From Deltaproteobacteria bacterium (GTDB taxonomy: Bacteria > Desulfobacterota > DAOWNY01), in the NCBI GenBank assembly GCA_030642325.1, contig DAOWNY010000060.1, positions 1 to 9,428 on the forward strand: a stretch of 9,428 nt of DNA, written 5' to 3'. The notes below the pieces were generated by a model. That model was not told the DNA's origin. It made no database searches and saw only the letters and a list, made by a program, of their open reading frames with translations. Of this stretch, positions 1 to 6,350 are shown piece after piece. A program made the translations under genes and the position numbers. Position 1 is the stretch's first letter. The number at the start of each line of letters is the position of its first letter.

Positions 1-19
1 AGCCTTAGGCTCGGTTTTT
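1..19 (+). terminator. Possible half of an intrinsic terminator cut by the window edge
   Basis: The window opens with AGCCTTAGGCTCGG followed by five T. If the bases just left of the window were CCG, this would be a 6-bp stem CCGAGC/GCTCGG with a CTTAG loop and a T-tract, terminating a rightward gene that converges on this cluster. Only three pairs (AGC/GCT) are actually visible, so this is a guess from half a structure. Confidence 0.2.
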
Positions 20-239
20 CAAAGCTAATTGCCGGCAGCTGATCGCTCAACTTGAAGTGGGTATTAGATCGGCAAATGTAACGAAATCAAGCGGATGTTG
101 AATGGTTTCATGTAAAAGCCAACACCTGATAGCTAATACCTAACCGCCCAGGTCGATTTTTTTAACTTCAACCTTCGTAACTCAGGTCGTCATGTTTATG
201 GTTCACAGCTTATGAAGCCGCAAAGTATATGGAAATCCG
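1..239. other. Gene-free left end, 3' of the EAL-HDOD gene
   Basis: I see no convincing coding region or RNA gene here. The stretch contains an 8-bp inverted repeat (GGTATTAG at 60-67, CTAATACC at 133-140), an 8-bp palindrome TGCCGGCA at 30-37 and two copies of CAGGTCG (149-155 and 183-189). A T-run at 157-163 is not preceded by a good stem on either strand. The sequence could be a degenerate intergenic repeat, but that cannot be decided from one copy. Confidence 0.5.
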
Positions 240-1451
240 TTAAAGATCGGCAAGGTTATCTGCCCATTTGATGGCTTCCAAAAAACGGCTGGGGATGTCC
301 ATATTATTCAAGCCAAGGGATCGTGCATTTGCTTCCACCCCATCCCAGTTCCCTGTTTCGTAACTCACGGCAAGGCTTAAGAAATCTTTTAAATCCCCTT
401 TCTGATCAGTCAGCACTTCCCTGATGTTTTCCGAGAGGGGAAGGTTTTCCATCAGATTTTTCATGGGGGCATCCAGGATGGCATCAATCAATGAAAAAAG
501 CCCCAGGGTAAAAAGTTCCGATGAATTCACCTCAGGACCATATAGCTCTCCCGTCAGTTCGCAAAACCTGGCCCTGACAATTGAAGCTCGAATCAATTCA
601 TCCGGTTTTTCATCAGCTAATTTTGCCATGGACATGAGAGAAAAAAAACGTCTAACCTCCTTTTCTCCAAGTAATACTATGGCCTGTTTAATGCTGGAGA
701 TGTTGTTGGCTATTCCGAAATAGGCGGAATTGACGTGACGCAACAGCTTATAGGCAAGGGCCACATCACGAATGATGATTGTCTCCAGTTCTTGGACGGT
801 ATAGTCTTTTTTGCTGAATTCAGCCATAATTTTTAAAAGATTGATCTGGGAGCTTGAGATATCCTTTCTCTTAATGACCTCAGGCTTGCTGAAGAAATAG
901 CCTTGAAAATAATCAAAACCTGCTTTCAGGGCCTTCCTGAATTCTTCGTAGGTTTCCACTTTTTCTGCGAGATATTGAACCCGGTATTCAGCCAATTTTT
1001 CCATTGTCTGTTCTATTACGGAAAAAGGGGTTGATTTAAAGTCGAATTTAATGATATTTGCCAGGGCAACTAAAGGTTCTCTTTTCTTCTCATATAAAAA
1101 ATCATCCAGGGCGATACTGTAACCTTTTTTTACCATTTCACTGCATGCTGATACCACATTATCTTCGGGCTCCACATCTTCCAGGATCTCCACAACTATT
1201 TTGTCGCAGGGCAGCATGAGGGGGATCTTCTTTAACAGCAAATCCTGGGTGAAGTTAATGAATGCCAGCTTGAGCCCGGTAATTTTTTCTATCCCTGTGT
1301 TAAAAAAACTGTTTGAAAGAAGTTTAGAGGTGGCGGTGTCCCCGTCAATGTCAGGAAAAAAGTTGGACATCCCATCTCTAAAAAGAAGTTCATAGCCAAA
1401 AATACGCCTCTTTTTATCAAAAATGGGTTGTCTGGCAACGTAAATATCCAT
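240..1451 (-). CDS. EAL-HDOD domain signalling protein (YuxH-like)
   Basis: This is a predicted cytoplasmic protein of 403 residues joining an N-terminal EAL domain (about 1-195) to a C-terminal HDOD domain (about 200-395), the YuxH/CdgJ architecture. EAL domains hydrolyse or bind cyclic di-GMP; HDOD domains are usually signalling or scaffold modules without proven catalysis. In the EAL part I see E21 in GYELLFR, N66, E88, the acidic pair D116-D117 (ALDDF), K135, E163 and E166 in AEKVET, Q183 in FQGYFF and E191 after KP. Most metal and catalytic positions thus appear kept, although DDFG has become DDFL and the signature EAL reads ELL. The HDOD part shows AYKLLRHVNSAYFG (233-246). The ATG start has a good ribosome site, AGGGGA, 8 nt upstream (1460-1465). 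It lies 81 bp after the phosphatase gene, with no partner gene nearby. The family is secure; enzymatic activity is not. Confidence 0.93.
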   Translation of the reverse strand: MDIYVARQPIFDKKRRIFGYELLFRDGMSNFFPDIDGDTATSKLLSNSFFNTGIEKITGLKLAFINFTQDLLLKKIPLMLPCDKIVVEILEDVEPEDNVVSACSEMVKKGYSIALDDFLYEKKREPLVALANIIKFDFKSTPFSVIEQTMEKLAEYRVQYLAEKVETYEEFRKALKAGFDYFQGYFFSKPEVIKRKDISSSQINLLKIMAEFSKKDYTVQELETIIIRDVALAYKLLRHVNSAYFGIANNISSIKQAIVLLGEKEVRRFFSLMSMAKLADEKPDELIRASIVRARFCELTGELYGPEVNSSELFTLGLFSLIDAILDAPMKNLMENLPLSENIREVLTDQKGDLKDFLSLAVSYETGNWDGVEANARSLGLNNMDIPSRFLEAIKWADNLADL

Positions 1452-1472
1452 CCGTTAAATCCCCTGTAAGAT

Positions 1473-1478
1473 ATTATA
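1473..1478 (-). promoter_or_regulatory. Candidate -10 box for the EAL-HDOD gene
   Basis: On the minus strand this is TATAAT within TATATAAT, in the 81-bp gap after the phosphatase gene. It would start transcription about 10-15 nt before the AGGGGA ribosome site. No good -35 box lies 16-18 bp upstream (best fit roughly GCTAAA), so the promoter is tentative. Confidence 0.3.
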
Positions 1479-1532
1479 TAGTGCCGGCTGATTGATTTAG
1501 CTTCTTTGGTTTTTAGTCGGTCGCCGGGTTTT

Positions 1533-2396
1533 TTACACTATGCCTCGCTTCGCCAAGACCGCCTTTATTGCTTCATTCCATCCGGCAGGACCTGTTTTGG
1601 AAGTCCGGTTGAGGCCCGGCAATGATATCCTCCGGTCATATTGACCACCCGGCTTTTTCACCAAAAAAGGGACATCTACTGCTTTAAGGAGGGGAAGGTC
1701 ATTGTAGCTGTCACCCAGACCGATGGTCTTAACTGCCGGTTGATTTGTCTTATAGATCTCCCCGGCGATCTTTACCGCCTTACCCTTATCGTTTCCTCCC
1801 ATCATGTGAAACAGACGCCCCCCCTGGGTAAGATTAAGCCCCAGGGCCGCCATTTCATGCTTTAACGATTCTGCCTGGTATTTATGGCCTTCATCAAACA
1901 GGAATGGTTCAGTATATTCCCTTTTTTTGGCCAAAGCCGCTTCCTCCGGAGAGAGCCCGGTTAGTTTTGCTACTTCTCCGGCATCCATTTCGGTAAATCC
2001 CCGTATTTTGTATCCGAATCGATTTTTTAGCTTTGCATACCGCTTCATAAGCTCTCGATGAGGGGTTCCAAGTTCAATTACTCGATAACCATCTTTCTTT
2101 GTACACTTAATTCCCTGCTGCTCGATTGGCTGGGTAGTAAAAAAAGCTGCTCCATTTTCTACAATAAAGGGATCACTGTTTTCCAACCGTTTACGCCATA
2201 ATTCCATTTCCGCCCGGGTTTTGCTGCTGCACAAGATAAGAGGTATCCCGGCTTCCTTGATTTGTTGAAGGGCATCTTCGGCCGCACTGAATGAATAGGT
2301 ATAATGATCAAGTAGTGTCCCGTCAAGGTCGGAAAAGATGATCAGGTTAGATTTAATTACATTTTTCATTTTAAGTGACTTTTTTAATGGCTGCAA
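1533..2396 (-). CDS. Mannosyl-3-phosphoglycerate phosphatase-like HAD phosphatase
   Basis: This is a HAD-superfamily phosphatase of the MPGP/YedP group (C2-type cap), predicted to dephosphorylate mannosyl- or glucosyl-3-phosphoglycerate to the glycosylglycerate, a compatible solute or polysaccharide precursor. Motif I is FSDLDGTLLD with nucleophile D23 and acid/base D25. Motif II is CSSKTR (S57/S58), motif III includes K204 in NDKGKAV, and motif IV is GLGDSYNDLP with D229 and D233. Family-typical blocks include PFIVENGAA (76-84), REYTEPF (159-165), GGRLFHMMGG (192-201) and GPAGWNEAI (269-277). The length (287) is normal. The start is uncertain: the TTG at 2394-2396 has no ribosome site and sits after a C-rich stretch, whereas the ATG at 2367-2369 (278 residues) better fits the usual short N-terminus but also has only a weak site. 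The gene follows fic by 14 bp, so it is probably cotranscribed with it. Substrate is inferred from family; mannose versus glucose cannot be told. Confidence 0.88.
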   Translation of the reverse strand: MQPLKKSLKMKNVIKSNLIIFSDLDGTLLDHYTYSFSAAEDALQQIKEAGIPLILCSSKTRAEMELWRKRLENSDPFIVENGAAFFTTQPIEQQGIKCTKKDGYRVIELGTPHRELMKRYAKLKNRFGYKIRGFTEMDAGEVAKLTGLSPEEAALAKKREYTEPFLFDEGHKYQAESLKHEMAALGLNLTQGGRLFHMMGGNDKGKAVKIAGEIYKTNQPAVKTIGLGDSYNDLPLLKAVDVPFLVKKPGGQYDRRISLPGLNRTSKTGPAGWNEAIKAVLAKRGIV

Positions 2397-2410
2397 GAGG
2401 GGAGGGGAAT

Positions 2411-3544
2411 TTATCCTAAAACTCGAAAATTTAACTGATAGACATTATCTTTTCGAAGTAAAAGATTTTTATCGCATAATTTTTTTAGATCCCGGCTGGC
2501 GGTTCTTTCGCTAAGCTTGCGATATAAAAGATCAAAGGGGGATGTATTAAACAAATCTTCAATGCTGAAAAGTGTTGCATTATTCGTAATCATGATTAAC
2601 AAATCGTGTTGTCGCTGGGTTACCTCCTTCTTTTTTTTAAGATAATCATAATAGTCGCGCAGGGTGGCCCTGCGGATATATAGGGTTATGCTCACCTCCA
2701 TTTCTTTGAGCGAAGCAGTTATCCCCTTTAAAATAAGCTCCAAAAAAGAAGTCAGGTCATATTGAGGATTTCTTCTTGCCCGATAAAATGCTTCAAGGTA
2801 GTCATCAACGTTGCGATAATAATAATCCGCAAGCATTATGGGAACATATCTTATCCCGGCCATCCGCATCATAAGAGTCTCCACGGATCGGGCGGTTCTG
2901 CCGTTTCCATCGCTAAAAGGATGAATGAGCCTTAAATAATAGTGGGCTAAAGCAGCCCTGGTTATTGATCCCAATTCCAGGAGTGGTTTGCTGTTTATCC
3001 ACTCTATAAATTCCTGCATTAAGACTTTGATATCGTTTGATGTTTTAGGGGGCGTGTAAATTTCATTCTGATTTTCATCCTCCACCCTGAGGACAATAGT
3101 ATTTTTTCGATATTGGCCGGGGACATTATATTCATGGCTGACTTCCCGGGTAACAATCGAATGGATCAAAAGGATAATTTTTTCGGTAAGTTCAAAGGGT
3201 GATTTGGGTGTTTCCAATTCGCCAATGTAGTCATAAACCGCCTTGAGGTTGATTACCTCCCTTTCCGCCTGTTTCGGTTTTTCCATTTTTTCTTCCGGGG
3301 TTGAAAGAATTTTGGCAACCTGATCTTCGGTTAGGGGGTTCCCGTCAACCGCTGCATTGCCAAAAATGGTTTTGGTAATTATTTTTTTATCGATCCGGGC
3401 GGCCAATTCAGGCAAAACCGGCAAATCAATCAACGTTTGGTAAAGAACCCTGATTTCAATAAGATATTTTTCCAGTTTTTCCGGGGAAGTTAGATGGCTG
3501 AATACGAACTGACCGGATTTTTGGGTGAGAACATTTTTTTGCAT
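2411..3544 (-). CDS. Fic-domain protein with C-terminal winged helix
   Basis: Fic proteins usually transfer AMP from ATP to hydroxyl groups of target proteins. This 377-residue protein has the full catalytic motif HPFSDGNGRTAR at 208-219, including catalytic H208 and the phosphate-binding R216 and R219. The N-terminal region (about 1-110) has the layout of Fic proteins with an internal inhibitory helix, but at the expected (S/T)xxxE(G/N) site the sequence reads NAAVDGN (63-69): Asn replaces Ser/Thr and Asp replaces the inhibitory Glu. The flap region includes NEIYTPP (160-166). A probable winged-helix domain occupies about 305-377 (RQHDLLIMI; RTASRDLKKL). The ATG start has no clear ribosome site. 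An AT-rich promoter region lies just upstream and the phosphatase gene follows 14 bp later. No antitoxin-like small gene is adjacent. Target protein unknown. Confidence 0.93.
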   Translation of the reverse strand: MQKNVLTQKSGQFVFSHLTSPEKLEKYLIEIRVLYQTLIDLPVLPELAARIDKKIITKTIFGNAAVDGNPLTEDQVAKILSTPEEKMEKPKQAEREVINLKAVYDYIGELETPKSPFELTEKIILLIHSIVTREVSHEYNVPGQYRKNTIVLRVEDENQNEIYTPPKTSNDIKVLMQEFIEWINSKPLLELGSITRAALAHYYLRLIHPFSDGNGRTARSVETLMMRMAGIRYVPIMLADYYYRNVDDYLEAFYRARRNPQYDLTSFLELILKGITASLKEMEVSITLYIRRATLRDYYDYLKKKKEVTQRQHDLLIMITNNATLFSIEDLFNTSPFDLLYRKLSERTASRDLKKLCDKNLLLRKDNVYQLNFRVLG

Positions 3545-3590
3545 GGCTTGTATCTTTTTGTCATTAATAAACTTTTAAATTATAGTATGT

Positions 3591-3619
3591 TATATATAAT
3601 AATATATTATTTTTGTCAA
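3591..3619 (-). promoter_or_regulatory. Candidate sigma-70 promoter for fic
   Basis: On the minus strand a perfect -35 box TTGACA lies at 3614-3619. With a 17-bp spacer the -10 would be TATATA (3591-3596); with 19 bp it would be TATAAC (3589-3594). A second TATAAT at 3579-3584 lacks a matching -35. The surrounding 60 bp is almost pure A/T. This would give a leader of about 35-45 nt and make fic and the phosphatase a separate transcription unit from the glycerate kinase. Confidence 0.55.
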
Positions 3620-3658
3620 TGAATTTATCACCATTAAAAAAAGGGCGGGTTGATTTTC

Positions 3659-5002
3659 TCAAAACTTTGTCGCCAGGAGAATGCACAGATCCATCACATT
3701 GGTATTGGTGGGACCGGTTTTGACCAGATCACCCAGTTTTTCAAAAAAGTGGTAAGAATCATTATTGTTAAGATAACCCCGGGGATTCATGTCAAGCATT
3801 CGAGCCCTCTTTATTGTTTCTCCATCTGCCAAAGCTCCCGCCGCATCGGTGGGACCGTCGGTGCCGTCGGTTCCCCCGCTGAGAACCACTACTCTCGACC
3901 ATCCCTCCAGCTCAATGGCTGAAGCCAGAGCAAATTCTTGATTACGACCCCCCTTACCCTTGCCCTTAATGGTCACCGTGGTCTCCCCCCCGAAAAGAAT
4001 GCAGGCCGGAGAAGGGATGGGGTTGCCGGTTTGCAATACTTCCTTGGCTAAAGCGGTTTGCACTTTTGCCACCTCCCTGGTTTCGCCTTCGATCATGGTA
4101 GAAAGTAACAGAGTTTGATAGCCCAGGTTATCCGCCGTCTTTTTAGCGGCAAGTAAGCATTCCAGGTTGCTTCCCACAATTATATTTTGGGTTTTGGTAA
4201 AAACAGGATCATCCGGTTTGGGGGTTTCGGGAATCTCTCCCAATTTACCCCTGTTGATATAAGAAAGAACACTCAAGGGAAGTTTATCCTTGAGAAGATA
4301 CCGATCAAATATGTCCGAGCAGTCATGAAATGTGCTGGAATCGGGAACGGTTGGCCCGGAAGCTATTGCATCCAGATCGTCTCCTATGACATCAGATAAA
4401 ATGAGGGAAATAAGGGTGGCAGGATAAACTGCCCGTGCCAGGCCTCCCCCTTTGATTCCGGATAAATGCTTGCGGATGGCATTAATCTCTTGAATGGTGG
4501 CACCGCAGGCAAGCAGCGCTCGGGTGGATGCCTGTTTTTCTTCCAGGGTTATTTCCGAAGGAGGGTTGGGAAGCAGGGATGATCCCCCTCCCGATATCAC
4601 ACAAAGCACCAGATCATCCTCGCCTGCTTTATGTGCCAGGCTTAAAAGACGCATGGTTCCCTCTTTTCCTGCCTGATCAGGAATGGGATGCCCCGCTTCG
4701 GTGATGAGGACGGTGCTTAAGGGGGCGAGATGTCCGTATTTAACATTTATTGATCCTGCTTTGATCCTGCCGGGAATGATTTCTTCCAAGGCCTTGGCCA
4801 TGGGAGCAACAGCCTTTCCTGCCCCGATTAGATAGATATCTTTAAACCGGTCAAGATCATAAATTTTTCCCTTCACATCAAGCCGGGACCCCTGCAAGTG
4901 ACAATAACGCTTGATGGCTGCCGCCGGTTCCACCGCCTGTATGCCGGCTCGAAAGATTATATCCGCATCCTTTCTCATCCGGGATAAACTTTTTTCTTCC
5001 AT
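3659..5002 (-). CDS. Glycerate 2-kinase (MOFRL family)
   Basis: The protein (447 residues, full length for the family) is predicted to phosphorylate D-glycerate with ATP to 2-phosphoglycerate, feeding lower glycolysis from serine, glyoxylate or glycosylglycerate breakdown. It is cytoplasmic. Family blocks run in order: LIGAGKA (58-64), GHPIPD (104-109), VISGGGSSLL (135-144) with the likely nucleotide-binding glycine loop, RKHLSGIKGGGLA (177-189), SDVIGDDLDAIASGPT (203-218), and in the C-terminal MOFRL domain FGGETTVTIKGKGKGGRNQEFAL (337-359), SGGTDGTDGPTDAAGA (375-390) and LVKTGPTNTNVMDL (426-439). The older annotation 'hydroxypyruvate reductase TtuD' applies to the same family and is less likely. 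The ATG start is supported by TGAGGT (5013-5018), 10 nt upstream, which overlaps the stop of the preceding gene, so translation is probably coupled to the CorC-like gene. It is one gene away from the glycosyl-phosphoglycerate phosphatase. Confidence 0.93.
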   Translation of the reverse strand: MEEKSLSRMRKDADIIFRAGIQAVEPAAAIKRYCHLQGSRLDVKGKIYDLDRFKDIYLIGAGKAVAPMAKALEEIIPGRIKAGSINVKYGHLAPLSTVLITEAGHPIPDQAGKEGTMRLLSLAHKAGEDDLVLCVISGGGSSLLPNPPSEITLEEKQASTRALLACGATIQEINAIRKHLSGIKGGGLARAVYPATLISLILSDVIGDDLDAIASGPTVPDSSTFHDCSDIFDRYLLKDKLPLSVLSYINRGKLGEIPETPKPDDPVFTKTQNIIVGSNLECLLAAKKTADNLGYQTLLLSTMIEGETREVAKVQTALAKEVLQTGNPIPSPACILFGGETTVTIKGKGKGGRNQEFALASAIELEGWSRVVVLSGGTDGTDGPTDAAGALADGETIKRARMLDMNPRGYLNNNDSYHFFEKLGDLVKTGPTNTNVMDLCILLATKF

Positions 5003-5012
5003 AAATATAAAT

Positions 5013-5018
5013 ACCTCA
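5013..5018 (-). promoter_or_regulatory. Ribosome site of the glycerate kinase, overlapping the upstream stop
   Basis: The minus strand reads TGAGGT; the TGA is the stop codon of the CorC-like gene. It lies 10 nt before the ATG at 5000-5002. This fixes the start and implies translational coupling. Confidence 0.6.
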
Positions 5019-6266
5019 CTGTTTTTTTTGCATTTTTACCTTTACTATTGATCTATCTTTAACCGCGGAAATCTTAAACTGATAACCATTGATAATTACT
5101 TCTTCGTTTTTTTCGGGAATATATCCCATTGTCTTAAGAATTAATTCCCCCAGAGTAGAACTGTTTTCTTCGGGAAGGGTAATGTTTAAAAGGCGATTGA
5201 TTTCCCTTATCTTTACATCAGTTTCGATGAGAACCGATCCGTCCTTTTGCAGCACATAAGGCATCTTGATCCGATCGGATTCATCATAAATTTCCCCGGT
5301 AATTTCTTCAATAATATCTTCCATGGTAATGATCCCACGGACATCTCCGTATTCGTCTACCACAAATGCCAAATGCACCCGTTCCTTTTGAAAATCCTTA
5401 AGCTGGGTATAGATGGTTTTGGTTTCCGGGATAAAAAGGGGAGGATGAAGGACATCTTTCAGGATATATTTTTTGCTGATGCCGGCCTTAAAAAATTCTT
5501 TTGCATGAAGATATCCGACAATATGATCCTGATTTTGTTCATAGACCGGGTAACGGGAATAGGGATTTTCCACAATTATTTTTTGCATATGCTTTTGTTC
5601 CATCCCGCTTTCAATGCAAATTACATCTTTCATGGGAATCATTACATCCTTAACCGTCAAATCGGTCAGATCGAATACCCCGGCCAGCATTCTTTTTTTT
5701 TCGGGCTCAAATGCCCCCTCTGCCTCTCCAACTTCAATGAGTGATTCAATCTCTTCCTCGGTAATTGGTGTCCAGCGGGACTCTTCTTTTAAGCCGAGGA
5801 TGTGTAATAAATAATTTGCAATCCTGGTGGTTATCCACACGATGGGATAAAAGAGAATGGAAAATACCCGGATGGGGTAGATAACCATCAGAGAAAGCTT
5901 TGTCGAATTATAGGCGGCATAGGTTTTTGGGGTAATTTCTGAAAAGATGAGAAAAAGGGCGGTCATAGCTAAGGTCGCAATAATGATGCCCTTTTCCCCA
6001 AACAGCGAGATGGCGGTGGCAGTGGCTAAAGCAGTGCCGGTTACATTTACCAGATTGTTTCCCACCAGGATAGTGCCGATGAGACGATCGGGTTCCTTTA
6101 AAATGTTTTCGATCTGTTCCCCAACCTTTGGATTATTTTTGACCAGATGTTTGATCCGAAATTTACTTAAAGAAAGCAGGGCAACCTCCGTCCCGGAAAA
6201 AAAGGCTGACCACACAAGTAAAATTACTATCCAGATGAACACCGAAAAATATTCGGATATTTCCAT
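5016..6266 (-). CDS. CNNM/CorC-type membrane protein (DUF21-CBS-CBS-CorC_HlyC)
   Basis: This inner-membrane protein of 416 residues belongs to the CNNM/CorC family, often labelled 'hemolysin C', whose characterised members move or regulate Mg2+ (and related cations). The N-terminal DUF21 domain has hydrophobic segments around 7-33, 62-88, 93-112 and 125-155, with family motifs AFFSGTEVALLSL (21-33), GNNLVNVTGTA (69-79) and SEITPKTYA (109-117). An acidic linker (169-190) leads to two CBS motifs (about 205-325), which bind adenine nucleotides in relatives; VDEYGDVRGIITMEDIIEE (303-321) is typical of the second. The C-terminal CorC_HlyC domain covers about 335-414. The ATG start has AAGGGG 9 nt upstream (6276-6281). 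It heads a two-gene unit with the glycerate kinase, for which no functional link is obvious. The hemolysin label should not be taken as toxin activity. Confidence 0.93.
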   Translation of the reverse strand: MEISEYFSVFIWIVILLVWSAFFSGTEVALLSLSKFRIKHLVKNNPKVGEQIENILKEPDRLIGTILVGNNLVNVTGTALATATAISLFGEKGIIIATLAMTALFLIFSEITPKTYAAYNSTKLSLMVIYPIRVFSILFYPIVWITTRIANYLLHILGLKEESRWTPITEEEIESLIEVGEAEGAFEPEKKRMLAGVFDLTDLTVKDVMIPMKDVICIESGMEQKHMQKIIVENPYSRYPVYEQNQDHIVGYLHAKEFFKAGISKKYILKDVLHPPLFIPETKTIYTQLKDFQKERVHLAFVVDEYGDVRGIITMEDIIEEITGEIYDESDRIKMPYVLQKDGSVLIETDVKIREINRLLNITLPEENSSTLGELILKTMGYIPEKNEEVIINGYQFKISAVKDRSIVKVKMQKKQ

Positions 6267-6287
6267 TAATTTGGTCCCCTTGATTCA

Positions 6288-6300
6288 ATCAACGGTTGAT
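6288..6300. repeat. 13-bp palindrome upstream of the CorC-like gene
   Basis: ATCAACGGTTGAT is a perfect palindrome around the central G (arms ATCAAC and GTTGAT). It ends 22 bp from the ATG of the CorC-like gene, just upstream of the ribosome site. It could be an operator or a small hairpin in the leader; no regulator is known from the window. Confidence 0.45.
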
Positions 6301-6304
6301 AAAT

Positions 6305-6340
6305 TGGATCTTTTATATTATTATAAACTCAACAGATCCA
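6305..6340. repeat. Nested inverted repeat between apbE and the CorC-like gene
   Basis: The outer arms TGGATCT (6305-6311) and AGATCCA (6334-6340) are perfect 7-bp complements. Directly inside the left arm is TTTATA (6312-6317), which pairs with TATAAA (6322-6327) across a 4-nt loop. Six unpaired bases (6328-6333) bulge on one side. The structure starts 11 bp beyond the apbE stop. There is no T-tract after it in the direction of transcription, so a standard intrinsic terminator is not supported. A TATAAT on the minus strand lies within the inner part and could be a -10 box, with a poor -35 (TAGCCT). Confidence 0.5.
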
Positions 6341-6350
6341 TTAGGCTATT

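Noticed and set aside
140..215. Possible terminator after the EAL-HDOD gene
   Set aside because: GGTTGA and TCGACC can pair with one wobble, but the A-rich stretch is in the loop and no T-tract follows in the direction of transcription.
3630..3690. Possible terminator after the glycerate kinase (CCGCCC followed by seven T on the minus strand)
   Set aside because: The only complementary sequence is a 4-bp GGCG far upstream with a loop of more than 20 nt, so there is no credible stem.
3659..5002. Hydroxypyruvate reductase (TtuD) function
   Set aside because: The MOFRL motifs match glycerate 2-kinase, and there is no Rossmann NAD(P)-binding dehydrogenase pattern typical of reductases.
5247..5744. 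165-codon open frame on the plus strand
   Set aside because: It lies fully antisense to the well-conserved CorC-like gene, shows no recognisable family features, and is best explained as a shadow frame.
5016..6266. Hemolysin or toxin function
   Set aside because: The HlyC label for this architecture is historical; DUF21, CBS and CorC domains point to cation transport or its regulation.
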